Shown one piece after another: positions 9,194 to 18,427 of a stretch of DNA of 64,000 nt. This stretch comes from Enemella dayhoffiae. Its GTDB lineage: Bacteria; Actinomycetota; Actinomycetes; Propionibacteriales; Propionibacteriaceae. Location of the stretch: positions 1 to 64,000 of the forward strand of contig NZ_NMVQ01000046.1 of assembly GCF_002250625.1 (NCBI RefSeq), written 5' to 3'. Below the pieces are notes generated by a model that worked only from the letters and a program-made list of their open reading frames with translations, did not search any database and had not been told where the DNA came from. Position 1 is the stretch's first letter; every line of letters starts with the position of its first letter. The position numbers and the translations under genes are program-made.

Positions 9194-10238
9194 CGGGGCC
9201 GGTGCTGCGGCGCACGACCAGCTCGACCGGGAGGATCACCTGTCGTTCGGTGAGGCTGGGGTCGAGCAGCAACCTGCCGACGCGCAGCCCCTTTTCGTGG
9301 CTGGGTTGATGGACCGTGGTGAGCCCGGCGGAGGTCGCCGCGGCGATGTCGTCGATCCCGCACACGGACACATCGCCGGGAGCGCTCAGCCCACGGGCGC
9401 GCATCGCATCGAGCACGCCGAGCGCCATCACGTCCGACATGCAGACGATGGCGGTGCTCCGCGTCGCCTGGTCCAGGGCGTACGCCCCAGCGGTCCGGCC
9501 CGACTCGAGCGAGTTGATCCCACCCTCGACCAACCGGAACCGGGCTCCCGGCATGCCCTCGGCCACCCCGCGGAAGCGGTCGACCCACATCCGGTCCAGC
9601 TGCTCGTAGTGGCTGGTCGTCGACGCGTCGGCCGGGACCTCCCGCGGGCTGGACCCAGGGGGACGGGCCGAGTCCCACAGCACGGTCACATCCCGATGCC
9701 CGAGCCGGTGCAGGTGCTCACCGAGCAACCGCCCTGCGTCGACGTCGTCGATGGCCACGTAGTCGTTGTCCGGGTTGATGAACGTGCCGACGAAGGGCAG
9801 GCCACGGCGCCGGGTCAACTCGTTCACCGAGGCCACCACATGGGTCAGGCAGATCTCGGTGAGCCCGTCGATGTTCGCCCGCCGCAGTGCGCCCAGATCG
9901 GGCTCCTGGTCGGGCTCCCCGGCCAGCGGCAGCAGCACCAGCGCGGCCCGCTGCTCGCTGCACGCCTCGCTCAACCCGGCCAGGAAGTCCACCGCGAACG
10001 GGTCCGAGAAGGCATAGGGCAGGTGATAGCTGAGCAGCACCCCGATCGCGTTCGCCCGGCCGCTGCGCAGGGACTGGGCGGCCGCGTTGGGTCCGTCGTA
10101 ACCGAGCTCGGCCGCCTTGGCCAGCACGCGCTCCCGCAGGGCGGCGGACAGTTGGTCGGGCTTGTTGTAGGCGTTGCTGACCGTGGCCGCGGACACGCCG
10201 ACGGCCTTGGCCACGGTCTTGATGGTCACCCGACTCAT
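9180..10238 (-). CDS. LacI/PurR family transcriptional regulator
   Basis: 352 residues from ATG 10238, with GAAGGAGT upstream. The N-terminal helix-turn-helix TIKTVAKAVGVSAATVSNAYN (residues 5-25) and hinge (AAQSLRSGRANAIGVLL) are canonical, followed by a periplasmic-binding-protein-like sensor domain ending LPVELVVRRST. A perfect palindrome lies immediately upstream and is the likely autoregulatory operator. No sugar transporter or catabolic gene is adjacent, so the effector is unknown. The IMPase-like gene is divergent and could share control. Confidence 0.93.
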   Translation of the reverse strand: MSRVTIKTVAKAVGVSAATVSNAYNKPDQLSAALRERVLAKAAELGYDGPNAAAQSLRSGRANAIGVLLSYHLPYAFSDPFAVDFLAGLSEACSEQRAALVLLPLAGEPDQEPDLGALRRANIDGLTEICLTHVVASVNELTRRRGLPFVGTFINPDNDYVAIDDVDAGRLLGEHLHRLGHRDVTVLWDSARPPGSSPREVPADASTTSHYEQLDRMWVDRFRGVAEGMPGARFRLVEGGINSLESGRTAGAYALDQATRSTAIVCMSDVMALGVLDAMRARGLSAPGDVSVCGIDDIAAATSAGLTTVHQPSHEKGLRVGRLLLDPSLTERQVILPVELVVRRSTGPAPRT

Positions 10239-10253
10239 TCCGACTCCTTCTTA

Positions 10254-10272
10254 ATCGTTCTAGTAGAACGAT
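10254..10272. promoter_or_regulatory. Candidate LacI-family operator
   Basis: ATCGTTCTAGTAGAACGAT: perfect 8-bp arms around AGT, 15 bp upstream of the lacI-type start and between it and the divergent phosphatase gene. Location and symmetry fit an autoregulatory LacI operator. Confidence 0.75.
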
Positions 10273-10323
10273 ACAGAGGGAACGGTTCGTGGTCAACGGG
10301 CCTGATGCGGCAGGCTGAGGCCC

Positions 10324-11097
10324 ATGAGCCTGGACACCGACGGCGTGCTGGAACTGATCAAGGGGACCGCCGAAGCGGTGGTCCGCCCCCGTTGGCGTGC
10401 CCTCTCCCGGGGTGAGGTGGCCGAGAAGAAGCCGGGTGACTACGTCACCATCGCCGATCGCGAGGCCGAGGTGATCCTGACCGATGCACTGCACCGCGCC
10501 TTCCCCGGCGCGGTCGTGATCGGCGAGGAGGCGACCGCCGCCGACCCGGGCCTGGTCGACGCCCTGGCCGGTGCCGAGCACGCGTTCGTCGTCGACCCGG
10601 TCGACGGGACCCGCAACTTCGTCGAGGGCTCCCCCGACTATGCGGTGATGATCGGTGAGCTGCGCGGTGGCGAGATCACCCGCGGCTGGATCTGGCAGCC
10701 GGAGCACGACGCCGCCTGGGTGGCCGAGCGCGGCGCCGGGCTGACCCGCAACGGCGCCCGGGTGACCCGGCCGGCCCCCAACAGCTCAGCGCTGCGGGGC
10801 GAGACCTCCAACCGCCGGCTGCTGCACCACGATGTCCCCTCCGGTGTCGACCTCGGCTGGACGGCGTTCAGCTGCGGGATCGACTATCCGAAGCTGTGCG
10901 CCGACGGCAGCGACTTCCTGATCTATCGCGCCCTGAAGCCGTGGGATCACGTCCCGGGAAGCCTGATGGTGCGCGAGGTGGGCGGTGTGGCTCGGATGGT
11001 GGGCGGCGCCGAATATCAGGGTCGGGGCGTGGGCGGCCCCTTGCTGGTGGCCGCCGACGAGGCGACCTGGCAGGTCGCGAAAGCCTGTCTGCGTTGA
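10324..11097 (+). CDS. Inositol monophosphatase-family phosphatase (histidinol-phosphatase-like)
   Basis: 257 residues. The Mg-dependent IMPase motifs are present: DYVTIADREAE (near residue 40), GEE with Glu68/Glu69, DPVDGTRNF with Asp91 and Asp94, and the C-terminal KPWDHVPGSLMVREVGG with the third metal-site Asp. Family members hydrolyse inositol phosphate, histidinol phosphate or 3'-phosphoadenosine phosphate; the actinobacterial HisN subgroup has a similar length. The substrate cannot be settled from sequence. ino1 is about 4 kb away, so an inositol-phosphate role is possible but not shown. Confidence 0.88.
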   Translation: MSLDTDGVLELIKGTAEAVVRPRWRALSRGEVAEKKPGDYVTIADREAEVILTDALHRAFPGAVVIGEEATAADPGLVDALAGAEHAFVVDPVDGTRNFVEGSPDYAVMIGELRGGEITRGWIWQPEHDAAWVAERGAGLTRNGARVTRPAPNSSALRGETSNRRLLHHDVPSGVDLGWTAFSCGIDYPKLCADGSDFLIYRALKPWDHVPGSLMVREVGGVARMVGGAEYQGRGVGGPLLVAADEATWQVAKACLR

Positions 11098-11124
11098 GCT
11101 TCCGGCGATTCCTCTGAGCCGTGG

Positions 11125-12003
11125 TCAGTGTCCTCCGGCCAGCGGCAATCGAGTGCGTACGCCATCGGCGGCCAGTTCGGCGTACGCCCGGCGTACCCCC
11201 TCCTCCACGTTGGCCCACGGCAGCTGCCACTCGCCCTCCCGCTCGGCGTCGGACAGGCGTACGCCGGCTCGCACCAGCCGCTCCGCCTCGGGCGGCAGCG
11301 ACGCCAGCGCCGCGAGCTGGCGCACCACGAAATCGAGATCGACCACCGAACCGTGCCCGGGGACCACAACGACCTCCGGCCGCACCATGCCGAGCACCAT
11401 GTTCAACACCTCGGGCCAGCCGCGCGGCGATGAGGTGGCCCCATAGAACGGGTGCGGCTGCTCCACCAGGTCGCCGGTGAACAGCACCCCCGGCCCACCC
11501 TCGGCGGTGCGCGGGACGTTGACCAGCACGTCGCCCTCGGTGTGCGCCGGCCCCAGGTGCAGCAGCTCCAGGTGCACCCCGCCCAGGTCGATCGAGGCGG
11601 CCACCGAGAACAGGTGCTCCGGCACCCGCAGGTCGGCGGCGGTCAACCCCAGCGACTGAGCCTCACCCAGCGTCTCGGCGTCATCGAGCCGCTCCGCCAG
11701 CGACTCGTGCCCCCAGGCCGGCACTCCGAGCAGGCCGCCGAGCCCGAACCAGTGATCGCGATCGGCATGGGTGACCACGCCGCCGATCAGCGGGACGTCG
11801 GTCACCTCAGTGACGCGAGCGGCCAGTCGGCGGCCCTGCTCGGGGGTGGAACCGGTGTCGATCAGCACCGCCCCCTGCGAGCCGGCGACCAGTCCGAGGT
11901 TCACCGCATCCGGCTCGGCCACCAGCGTCCACACGCCCGGCGCCACCGAGCGCCACCCGCCCTCGCGGGAACCCGAATTCGCTGCCGGGGTCTGTTCGCT
12001 CAT
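11125..12003 (-). CDS. MBL-fold metallo-hydrolase
   Basis: 292 residues from ATG 12003. The metallo-beta-lactamase zinc motif appears as THADRDHWFG (HxDxDH variant), followed by GPAHTEGD, FTGDLVEQP and the late VVPGHG histidine. The first motif reads HADRDH, so the usual HxHxDH second His is Asp. This is seen in some detoxification and phosphodiesterase subgroups, and substrate prediction is unsafe. The start is divergent from hrcA, and CAGTCT lies seven bases upstream, fitting a leaderless promoter next to the CIRCE element. Heat-shock co-control is therefore conceivable. Confidence 0.88.
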   Translation of the reverse strand: MSEQTPAANSGSREGGWRSVAPGVWTLVAEPDAVNLGLVAGSQGAVLIDTGSTPEQGRRLAARVTEVTDVPLIGGVVTHADRDHWFGLGGLLGVPAWGHESLAERLDDAETLGEAQSLGLTAADLRVPEHLFSVAASIDLGGVHLELLHLGPAHTEGDVLVNVPRTAEGGPGVLFTGDLVEQPHPFYGATSSPRGWPEVLNMVLGMVRPEVVVVPGHGSVVDLDFVVRQLAALASLPPEAERLVRAGVRLSDAEREGEWQLPWANVEEGVRRAYAELAADGVRTRLPLAGGH

Positions 12004-12009
12004 ACCCGC

Positions 12010-12040
12010 TAGACTGGCACTCGCGCCAAATGAGTGCCAA
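12010..12040. promoter_or_regulatory. CIRCE operator and -10 box upstream of hrcA
   Basis: CTGGCACTC (12014-12022), a 9-bp spacer, then GAGTGCCAA (12032-12040): the classic 9-9-9 CIRCE layout bound by HrcA. It overlaps the -10 box TAGACT (12010-12015), so HrcA should block its own transcription. The same bases read on the minus strand give the -10-like box of the divergent MBL gene. Confidence 0.92.
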
Positions 12041-12108
12041 ACTCCCGATCCGGTCCGGATTCGACCGACCGGTCCGGACCCGGAGCCACGAGACGGCAGG
12101 AGGTGGAG

Positions 12109-13122
12109 ATGCTCGACGAACGGAAGCTGCAGGTGCTGCGGGCCATCGTCACCGACTACGTCTCCAGCCGCGAGCCGGTCGGGTCGAAGGCGTTGGCCGA
12201 CCGCTATGACCTCGGCGTCTCGCCGGCCACGGTGCGCAACGACATGGCGGTGCTGGAGGAGGAGGGCTACATCGCCCAGCCGCACACCAGCGCCGGGCGG
12301 ATCCCGACCGACAAGGGTTACCGGTTGTTCGTCGACCGGCTCGCCGGGGTGAAGCCGCTCTCGGCGGCCGAGCGCCGCGCCATCCAGACCTTCCTGTCCG
12401 GTGCGGCCGACGTGGACGACATCGTCACCCGCACCGTGCGGCTGCTGGCCCAGATCACCCAGCAGGTCGCGATCGTGCAATATCCGGTGCTGTCCGCGAC
12501 CACCCTGCGGCACGTCGAGGTGGTGTCGCTGACCCCGGATCGGGTGCTGCTGATCGTGATCAACTCCGCCGGCCGGGTGGAGCAGCGCACGGTGGAGTTG
12601 CCCGGTCACGGCGAGGATGACCTGGCCGTGCTGAAGACCCGGCTCAACGACTCGGTGGTGGGGCGTACGCCGGCCGACGCGGCTTACGAGCTGTCCCGGT
12701 TGAGCAGCCTGGTCGGGTCGGAGGAGCAGTCCCGCACCCAGGTCGCGATCGCCGCCCTGCTTGAAGTTCTGGGCACCGGAGCCTCGACCCGAGTCGTGGT
12801 GGGTGGGGTGCCCAACCTGACCCGACTGGGGGATTTCAGCAGCACCGTGCAGCCCGTGCTCGAGGCGCTGGAGGAGCAGGTGGTGCTGCTCAAGCTGCTC
12901 GGTGAAACGGTCAGCGGTCCGGACGTGACGGTGCGGATCGGGCACGAGAACGAATACGTGCCGTTGCAGACCACCTCGTTGGTCGCCTCGGCCTACGGCA
13001 GTCCCGAAGACGTGTGGGCGAGCCTCGGCATCGTCGGGCCGACCCGGATGGACTACCCCTCAACGATGGCGACGGTACGCGCGGTGGCGCGTTACGTCGG
13101 CCGGTTCCTCAACGAAGGATGA
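12109..13122 (+). CDS. hrcA: Heat-inducible transcription repressor HrcA
   Basis: 337 residues from ATG 12109, with AGGAGG five bases upstream. The N-terminal winged helix has the diagnostic [23 protein letters not shown] and [18 protein letters not shown], then [14 protein letters not shown]. The C-terminal domain has IGHENEY. HrcA represses chaperone genes by binding CIRCE, and a CIRCE element sits directly upstream, indicating autoregulation. It forms a unit with dnaJ (13 bp gap) and rsmE. Confidence 0.97.
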   Translation: MLDERKLQVLRAIVTDYVSSREPVGSKALADRYDLGVSPATVRNDMAVLEEEGYIAQPHTSAGRIPTDKGYRLFVDRLAGVKPLSAAERRAIQTFLSGAADVDDIVTRTVRLLAQITQQVAIVQYPVLSATTLRHVEVVSLTPDRVLLIVINSAGRVEQRTVELPGHGEDDLAVLKTRLNDSVVGRTPADAAYELSRLSSLVGSEEQSRTQVAIAALLEVLGTGASTRVVVGGVPNLTRLGDFSSTVQPVLEALEEQVVLLKLLGETVSGPDVTVRIGHENEYVPLQTTSLVASAYGSPEDVWASLGIVGPTRMDYPSTMATVRAVARYVGRFLNEG

Positions 13123-13134
13123 CGAGAAGGCCAG

Positions 13135-14307
13135 ATGACTGACTACTACGAGATCCTCGAGGTGGCCCGCGACGCGAGCGCCGACCAGATCAAGAAGGCC
13201 TATCGGCGGATGGCGATGCGCTATCACCCCGACGTGGCCACCGATGACGGCGCCGCGGAGAAGTTCAAGCAGGTGCAGGAGGCCTACGACGTGCTCTCCG
13301 ACCAGCGCAAGCGCAGCATCTATGACCGCGGTGGCAACCCCAGCGGACGCAGCGCCGCGGGCTTCGGCGGCGGCGCGGGGTTCGGCGACTTCGGTGGGGC
13401 CGGCTTCGACTTCACCAACCTGGTGGACGCGATGTTCGGCCAGCAGTCCGCGCGTGGCCCGCGCTCTCGGGTACGCCGCGGCCAGGACGCGCTGGTCCAA
13501 CTCCAGTTGGAGTTGCACGAGGCGGCGTTCGGGGTGTCCCGGGTGATCGCGATGGAGACAGCTGTGCTGTGTCCCCGCTGTCAGGGGGCGGGTGCGGCCG
13601 AGGGGTCGAAGCCCGAGCAGTGCCGCACCTGTCACGGCCGTGGCGACGTGACGCAGATCCAGCGCTCCTTCCTCGGTGACATCCGGACCAGTCAGCCGTG
13701 CCCGAACTGCCGCGGCTATGGCAGCGTGATTCCTCAGCCCTGTGGGGAATGCGATGGTGAGGGCCGCATTCGCACCGCCCGCGAGATCACCGTCAAGATC
13801 CCCGCCGGGGTGGACACCGGGATGCGGGTGCACCTGGCCTCCCACGGCGAGGTCGGCCCAGGTGGTGGACCCGCCGGTGACCTCTACGTCGAGATCGTGG
13901 TGGCCGAGCACCCCCTGTTCAAGCGCAACGGCAACGACCTCGAGATGGTGGTCCGGCTCCCGATGACCGCCGCCGCACTGGGCACCGAGGTGAACGTGCG
14001 GACACTGGAGGCCGATCAGCCGGATTCCGATCCGGAGCAGGATTCGGTACGCCTGGAGGTCCCGGCCGGCACGCAGTCGGGGACCCGGCTCACCATCCCC
14101 GGGCGGGGAATCCCGCAGCTGCGCGGCAAGGGTCGTGGCGAGCTCTGTGTGACACTGCTGGTGCTGACCCCGACCAGGGTGAACGCCGAGCAGCGGGACC
14201 TGCTGCGCCAGCTGGCCGAGCTCCGTGAGGAGACCAACGCCGAGGCGGAACAGGTGCACAAGCGGGAGAAGGGCCGCTTCGAGCGGTTCTGGGAATCGCT
14301 GCGCTGA
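13135..14307 (+). CDS. dnaJ: Chaperone DnaJ (DnaJ2 type)
   Basis: 390 residues. The J-domain starts [13 protein letters not shown] and includes YHPD near residue 33. A Gly/Phe-rich linker ([13 protein letters not shown]) follows. Four zinc-binding repeats are complete: [24 protein letters not shown] and CGECDGEG. The C-terminal substrate-binding domain follows ([20 protein letters not shown]). It stimulates DnaK and works with the HrcA regulon. Being directly downstream of hrcA rather than grpE-dnaK identifies it as the second actinobacterial DnaJ. Confidence 0.97.
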   Translation: MTDYYEILEVARDASADQIKKAYRRMAMRYHPDVATDDGAAEKFKQVQEAYDVLSDQRKRSIYDRGGNPSGRSAAGFGGGAGFGDFGGAGFDFTNLVDAMFGQQSARGPRSRVRRGQDALVQLQLELHEAAFGVSRVIAMETAVLCPRCQGAGAAEGSKPEQCRTCHGRGDVTQIQRSFLGDIRTSQPCPNCRGYGSVIPQPCGECDGEGRIRTAREITVKIPAGVDTGMRVHLASHGEVGPGGGPAGDLYVEIVVAEHPLFKRNGNDLEMVVRLPMTAAALGTEVNVRTLEADQPDSDPEQDSVRLEVPAGTQSGTRLTIPGRGIPQLRGKGRGELCVTLLVLTPTRVNAEQRDLLRQLAELREETNAEAEQVHKREKGRFERFWESLR

Positions 14308-14308
14308 C

Positions 14309-15040
14309 GTGACCAGACCCCTGTTTCTGGCCGAGCTGGCCGACCCGCTGCCGCCGGTCGGTTCGGGCGTACGCCTGGCCGGTGACGAGGGGCGGCATGC
14401 CGCGGTGGTGCGCAGAATCACCGCCGGGGAAGAGATCCTGCTCGCCGACGGCGAAGGCCGCGGGCTGGTCGCCGCGGTGGTCGGCGCCGACAAGCAGGGG
14501 CTCGACCTGGAGGTGCGAGAGCACCTGGCGTCGGCTCAGCGACCGCTGCGGATCACCGTCGCGCAGGCCCTCGCCAAGGGCGATCGAGGTGAGCTGGCGG
14601 TCGAGATGATGACCGAGGTGGGGGTCTCGGAGATCCTCGCCTGGCAGGCGTCCCGCTCCATCGTCAAGTGGTCGGGGGAGCGCGGGGAGAAGTCCTTGCG
14701 CAAGTGGGCGGCGACCGCGCGTGAGGCGACCAAGCAGAGCCGCCGGTTGACCGTGCCGGCGGTGGCCGGCCCGCTGTCGACCAGGCGGCTGCTGGAGCGG
14801 ATCTCCGCCGCCGACCTGGCCCTGGTGCTGCACGAGGACGCGACCGAGTCTCTCGCCCAGGTGGACATTCCCGCTGCAGGGGAGATCCTGCTGGTGATCG
14901 GCCCCGAGGGTGGCATCAGTTCCGACGAGTTGGACGCGATGGTGGGTGCCGGCGCGACACCGGTGCGGATCTCCGACGCCGTGTTGCGCACCTCCACCGC
15001 TGGGGTCGTGGCGATCGGGGCACTCCGGCTCCGAGCGTGA
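14309..15040 (+). CDS. rsmE: 16S rRNA (uracil1498-N3)-methyltransferase
   Basis: 243 residues from GTG 14309, one base after the dnaJ stop. It has a PUA-like N-terminal region ([19 protein letters not shown]) and a SPOUT methyltransferase C-terminal domain with [17 protein letters not shown] and the knot motif [12 protein letters not shown]. The middle block [18 protein letters not shown] is typical. It methylates U1498 in the decoding region of the 30S subunit. The hrcA-dnaJ-rsmE order is the standard actinobacterial one. Confidence 0.95.
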   Translation: MTRPLFLAELADPLPPVGSGVRLAGDEGRHAAVVRRITAGEEILLADGEGRGLVAAVVGADKQGLDLEVREHLASAQRPLRITVAQALAKGDRGELAVEMMTEVGVSEILAWQASRSIVKWSGERGEKSLRKWAATAREATKQSRRLTVPAVAGPLSTRRLLERISAADLALVLHEDATESLAQVDIPAAGEILLVIGPEGGISSDELDAMVGAGATPVRISDAVLRTSTAGVVAIGALRLRA

Positions 15041-15079
15041 GGGAGCGGGCTTGACCTTCTCACCTGTCACCATCGGGGG

Positions 15080-15499
15080 ATGGGACAACGGGCGAGGATG
15101 ACAGCGGGACTCCTGATCGCACCCCTGGCTTTGGGGACGGTGCTTGCCACGGGCGGTTGCTCGACCTGGAAGACGGGCCAGACGAAGTGCCCGCTGATGA
15201 GCCTGGACTGCACGGTCAGTCTGAAGGGTGCCGGGGCCGAGGCGAAGCTGGAGCACAAGCGCTTTGACGCACCGCGCACGCGCGGCAGCCGGCCCACCCC
15301 GGACAAGAACGACAAGAAGAATCAGGACCGGATGCGGCTGCAGTCGGCCGAAGAGGGGGGCATCGCCCGGATGTCTGCCATCGGGCGTACCCGCAGCTAC
15401 AGCTTCGAGTGCACCCAGGGGCAGGTGCAGGAGGTCGCCGGGGTCACGGTCACCTGCACCAAGGTGGCCAAGAACGAGGTCGAACTGCTGCTCCAGTGA
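15080..15499 (+). CDS. Small predicted lipoprotein, unknown function
   Basis: 139 residues with a signal segment (TAGLLIAPLALGTVLATGGC) whose lipobox ATGGC predicts lipidation near Cys27. The mature part is Lys/Arg-rich in the middle (PTPDKNDKKNQDRMR) and carries further cysteines, for example in TKCPLMSLDC and SFECTQG. It resembles no family known to me. It follows rsmE by 39 bp in the same direction. A Shine-Dalgarno sequence is not obvious. Confidence 0.7.
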   Translation: MGQRARMTAGLLIAPLALGTVLATGGCSTWKTGQTKCPLMSLDCTVSLKGAGAEAKLEHKRFDAPRTRGSRPTPDKNDKKNQDRMRLQSAEEGGIARMSAIGRTRSYSFECTQGQVQEVAGVTVTCTKVAKNEVELLLQ

Positions 15500-15533
15500 G
15501 GTCGAGCCGGCTCGTGCGGTGAGCCGGGGGCGA

Positions 15534-15539
15534 TAGCCT
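15534..15539 (+). promoter_or_regulatory. -10 box of a leaderless promoter (tgt)
   Basis: TAGCCT ends eight bases before ATG 15548, and no Shine-Dalgarno sequence separates them. Confidence 0.5.
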
Positions 15540-15547
15540 CGGACATC

Positions 15548-16780
15548 ATGAGCGAACAGGATTTCGGCTTCCGGATCGACACCCGCCTCGAGGGCGAACT
15601 GGGGCGTACCGGAGTGATCCGGACCCCGCACGGCGAGATCGAGACCCCGGCGTTCATCGTGGTCGGCACGCAGGCGACCGTGAAGGCGGTGCTGCCCGAG
15701 GCCATCCGGGAGCTGGGTGCCCAGGCGGTGCTGGCCAACGCCTATCACCTCTATCTGCAACCGGGTGCCGACATCGTCGATCAGGCCGGCGGCCTGGGCA
15801 CCTTCATGAACTGGCCCGGGCCCACCTTCACCGACTCCGGTGGCTATCAGGTGATGAGCCTGGGGGCGGGATTCAAGAAGGTGCTGGTGATGGACGCCAG
15901 CCGGGTCGGCGACGACGACGTGATCGCCGAGGGTCGGGAGCGACTGGCCCACGTGGACGATGACGGCGTCACCTTCAAGTCCCACCTGAACGGGTCCATG
16001 CACCGGTTCACCCCCGAGGTGTCGATGCAGGTGCAGCACCAGCTCGGCGCGGACATCATCTTCGCGTTCGACGAGCTGACCACCCTGATGAACACCCGCG
16101 CCTATCAGGAGGAGTCGCTGGAGCGTACCCGCCGCTGGGCCGAACGCTGCCTGGTCGAGCATCGCCGGCTCACCGACGAGCGCGCCGGAAAGCCTTACCA
16201 GGCACTGTTCGGCGTGCTGCAGGGTGCGCAATATGAGGATCTGCGGCGCAAGGCGGCCCGCGACCTGGGGGCGATGGAGCTGGCCGGGCAGCGGTTCGAC
16301 GGATTCGGCATCGGCGGGGCATTGGAGAAGGAGAACCTGGGCACCATCGTCGGCTGGGTCGCCGAGGAGTTGCCGGAGGACAAGCCGCGGCACCTGCTCG
16401 GCATCTCCGAGCCCGACGACTTCTTCGCCGCGATCGCCAACGGGGCGGACACCTTCGACTGCGTACAGCCCTCCCGGGTCGGTCGCAAGGCGGCCGTCTA
16501 TACCGCCGACGGCAGGTTCAACGTGACCAACGCCGCCAATCGTCGCAACTTCAACCCCATCCAGGAAGTCTGCGACTGCTACACCTGCGCCCACTACACC
16601 CGGGCCTATCTGCACCACCTGTTCAAGGCCAAGGAGAGCGTCGCCGGCACCCTGGCCACGATCCACAACGAGCGGTTCACCGTACGCCTGGTCGACGACA
16701 TCCGCGCCAGCATCAGGAGCGGTGAGTTCAAAGCGTTCCGAGACGAGTTCCTCGGCCGCTTCTATGCCATGCGCCGCTGA
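15548..16780 (+). CDS. tgt: tRNA-guanine(34) transglycosylase
   Basis: 410 residues. The signatures of bacterial Tgt are present: FTDSGGYQVMSL, the nucleophile region IFAFDELT, base-recognition GVLQGAQYEDLR, GFGIGGALEKEN, and the zinc site CDCYTCAHYTRAYLHHL near the C-terminus. The enzyme swaps guanine 34 for preQ1 (or queuine) in GUN anticodon tRNAs. No preQ1-synthesis genes are nearby, but a YhhQ-type precursor transporter lies 3 kb downstream, so salvage is the likely route. Confidence 0.95.
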   Translation: MSEQDFGFRIDTRLEGELGRTGVIRTPHGEIETPAFIVVGTQATVKAVLPEAIRELGAQAVLANAYHLYLQPGADIVDQAGGLGTFMNWPGPTFTDSGGYQVMSLGAGFKKVLVMDASRVGDDDVIAEGRERLAHVDDDGVTFKSHLNGSMHRFTPEVSMQVQHQLGADIIFAFDELTTLMNTRAYQEESLERTRRWAERCLVEHRRLTDERAGKPYQALFGVLQGAQYEDLRRKAARDLGAMELAGQRFDGFGIGGALEKENLGTIVGWVAEELPEDKPRHLLGISEPDDFFAAIANGADTFDCVQPSRVGRKAAVYTADGRFNVTNAANRRNFNPIQEVCDCYTCAHYTRAYLHHLFKAKESVAGTLATIHNERFTVRLVDDIRASIRSGEFKAFRDEFLGRFYAMRR

Positions 16781-16783
16781 ACC

Positions 16784-17788
16784 TCAGCCGGGTTCGTGCG
16801 CGGCGCAGAACGCCAGCACCGCCGGGTCCAGCTCTGCGCCGAGCTCACCGTGGATGGCGTGCGTGGCCTCCGGCCGGATCGAGATCTCGATCCCGGGCAC
16901 GTTGGCCCGGCCCCGAGCCTCCGCCGCCCTGGCATCGTGCAGCACGCTGCGGCCCGCGATCACTGCCCACACAGGGATTCGCAGGGCGCGGAGGTCCGCC
17001 TCCGGGATCACGTCCGGGGTGGGGGAGGCCACCGCATAACCGTCGATCCCGGCGTTCACGACCCGCGCCTCCGGCACCGAGTCGTCGGCGGGTGCGCCAC
17101 CGGCCGTCCAGCCGGTGAACCACTCGGTGAACCCCGGCGGCGCCAGCGGGAACGACGACACCATCGCGGCGACGACGAACCCCGGCTTCGGGGGCGCGAA
17201 CACGAAGGCCGGGTCGAGCAGGCTGACCGAGGCCACCCGCCCCGGATGGTGCCGGGCCAGATTCACCGCGGTCCAGCCGCCGAAGGAGACCCCGAGCAGG
17301 TGCGCGCGCTCGGCACCCATCCCGGCCAAGGCCTGGTCGAGCCAGCGGGCCTGGTCGGCATGTCTCCGCACCGGCCGGGTCTGCACCGACAGCCCCGCCT
17401 GACCGAGCAGGTCGATCGCGATCACGGGACGCTCGGCCACCAGCCGCGGGATGTTCCCCAACCACATCGGGGTCGGGGCCGCCTGCCCGGGCAGCAGCAC
17501 CAAGGGCGCGAGCCGACGATAGCTCTCGTCGGCCCCCGGGCGTTCGAACCGGTACGCCCGCACGGTGCCGAAGTCGGTGGGTACGTCGGCGGTCCGGGCC
17601 GGCGGAGGCAGCAACGTCATCGTGTCGGCGTACGCCCGCTCGAACCGCTGCCGCGCGGCGTCGGACTTCCAGTGACCGGTCGGGCTGGGGTCCCACAGCA
17701 GTGCCAGATTGAGTCCGACATAGAACACCGGGAGGGCCACGGCTATCGCGATCCCGATGAGCAGCCTCCTGCGCTTCAAACGTGCCAT
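16784..17788 (-). CDS. Membrane-anchored alpha/beta hydrolase
   Basis: 334 residues from ATG 17788, preferred over GTG 17791 because AGGAG then sits six bases away. An N-terminal hydrophobic anchor (RLLIGIAIAVALPVFYVGL) follows a basic stretch. The hydrolase core has a nucleophile elbow GVSFGGW and a late His in ATHAIHGE. The substrate is unknown. The stop is 4 bp from the tgt stop (convergent). It is divergent from the tetR-nucleoside hydrolase pair, with two palindromic operators between, so it is probably repressed by that TetR. Confidence 0.88.
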   Translation of the reverse strand: MARLKRRRLLIGIAIAVALPVFYVGLNLALLWDPSPTGHWKSDAARQRFERAYADTMTLLPPPARTADVPTDFGTVRAYRFERPGADESYRRLAPLVLLPGQAAPTPMWLGNIPRLVAERPVIAIDLLGQAGLSVQTRPVRRHADQARWLDQALAGMGAERAHLLGVSFGGWTAVNLARHHPGRVASVSLLDPAFVFAPPKPGFVVAAMVSSFPLAPPGFTEWFTGWTAGGAPADDSVPEARVVNAGIDGYAVASPTPDVIPEADLRALRIPVWAVIAGRSVLHDARAAEARGRANVPGIEISIRPEATHAIHGELGAELDPAVLAFCAAHEPG

Positions 17789-17802
17789 CACCGACTCCTT
17801 TG

Positions 17803-17853
17803 CAATGCGAATGCATTGTTACAACTCGACCATAACTCAATGCGGGTGCATTG
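17803..17853. promoter_or_regulatory. Two TetR-type operators in the divergent promoter
   Basis: CAATGC-GAAT-GCATTG (17803-17818) and CAATGC-GGGT-GCATTG (17838-17853) have identical arms and 4-bp spacers, with centres 35 bp apart. The second ends just before the tetR -10 box TAAACT (17855-17860). The first lies close to the alpha/beta hydrolase start. A TetR dimer pair could repress both directions. Confidence 0.88.
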
Positions 17854-17866
17854 CTAAACTGGGCGC

Positions 17867-18427
17867 GTGCCCAGACGCGTCGACCACGAGCAACGCCGGA
17901 CCGAGATCGCCCTCGGTGTCCTGGCCGTGGTCGCCGACGGTGGTCTGGCCGCGGTCAGCCTGCGCTCGGTCGCCGAGGCCGCGGGGGTGTCGATGGGTCG
18001 GGTGCAGCACTACTTCGGCAGCAAGCGGGAGCTGGTGCTGCACGCTTGCCGCACCGTGATGGACCTGGCGGAGGAGCAGCACCTGGCCGCGGCCGGGCTC
18101 TCCCCGCACGAGCGGATCCGGCACCTGCTGGTGATGGGCATTCCGACGACGGTCGACGGTCGCCGGGGGGTCGGGGTCTGGTACGCCTTCGTCGTCGGCG
18201 CGGCCACCGACCCGGAACTGGCCGGACTGGTCACCGAGGGGTGGCGCAACCTGCGCGCCGACCTGGTGTCGTTGCTGGCCGAGGCGGGCGCCGTGGAGTG
18301 CGAACAGCTCGCCGACGCCCTGGCCGCGATGGTCGACGGTCTGGTGCTGCGGGTCGCCCTGGGCAGCCTGACCGCGAGCCAGGCGCAGGCCGCGGTCGAA
18401 CGACAACTTCAGGCGGTGTTGCGATGA
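17867..18427 (+). CDS. TetR family transcriptional regulator
   Basis: 186 residues. The N-terminal helix-turn-helix is clear: RRTEIALGVLAVVADGG, then SLRSVAEAAGVSMGRVQHYFGSKRELVLH. The C-terminal ligand-binding domain is all-helical. The GTG start at 17867 lies six bases after TAAACT, so the mRNA is probably leaderless, and a palindrome overlaps this promoter, giving autoregulation. The stop overlaps the next start by 4 bp (ATGA), so tetR and the nucleoside hydrolase form one unit. The ligand is unknown. Confidence 0.93.
   Translation: MPRRVDHEQRRTEIALGVLAVVADGGLAAVSLRSVAEAAGVSMGRVQHYFGSKRELVLHACRTVMDLAEEQHLAAAGLSPHERIRHLLVMGIPTTVDGRRGVGVWYAFVVGAATDPELAGLVTEGWRNLRADLVSLLAEAGAVECEQLADALAAMVDGLVLRVALGSLTASQAQAAVERQLQAVLR

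Noticed and set aside
14090-16666. Long minus-strand open frame opposite rsmE, the lipoprotein and tgt
   Set aside because: Same reasoning: antisense artefact of GC-rich third positions with no recognisable family.
16784-17857. Plus-strand open frame opposite the alpha/beta hydrolase
   Set aside because: The minus-strand frame has a Shine-Dalgarno sequence, anchor and GxSxG motif; the plus-strand frame is low-complexity Gln/Arg/Gly sequence.
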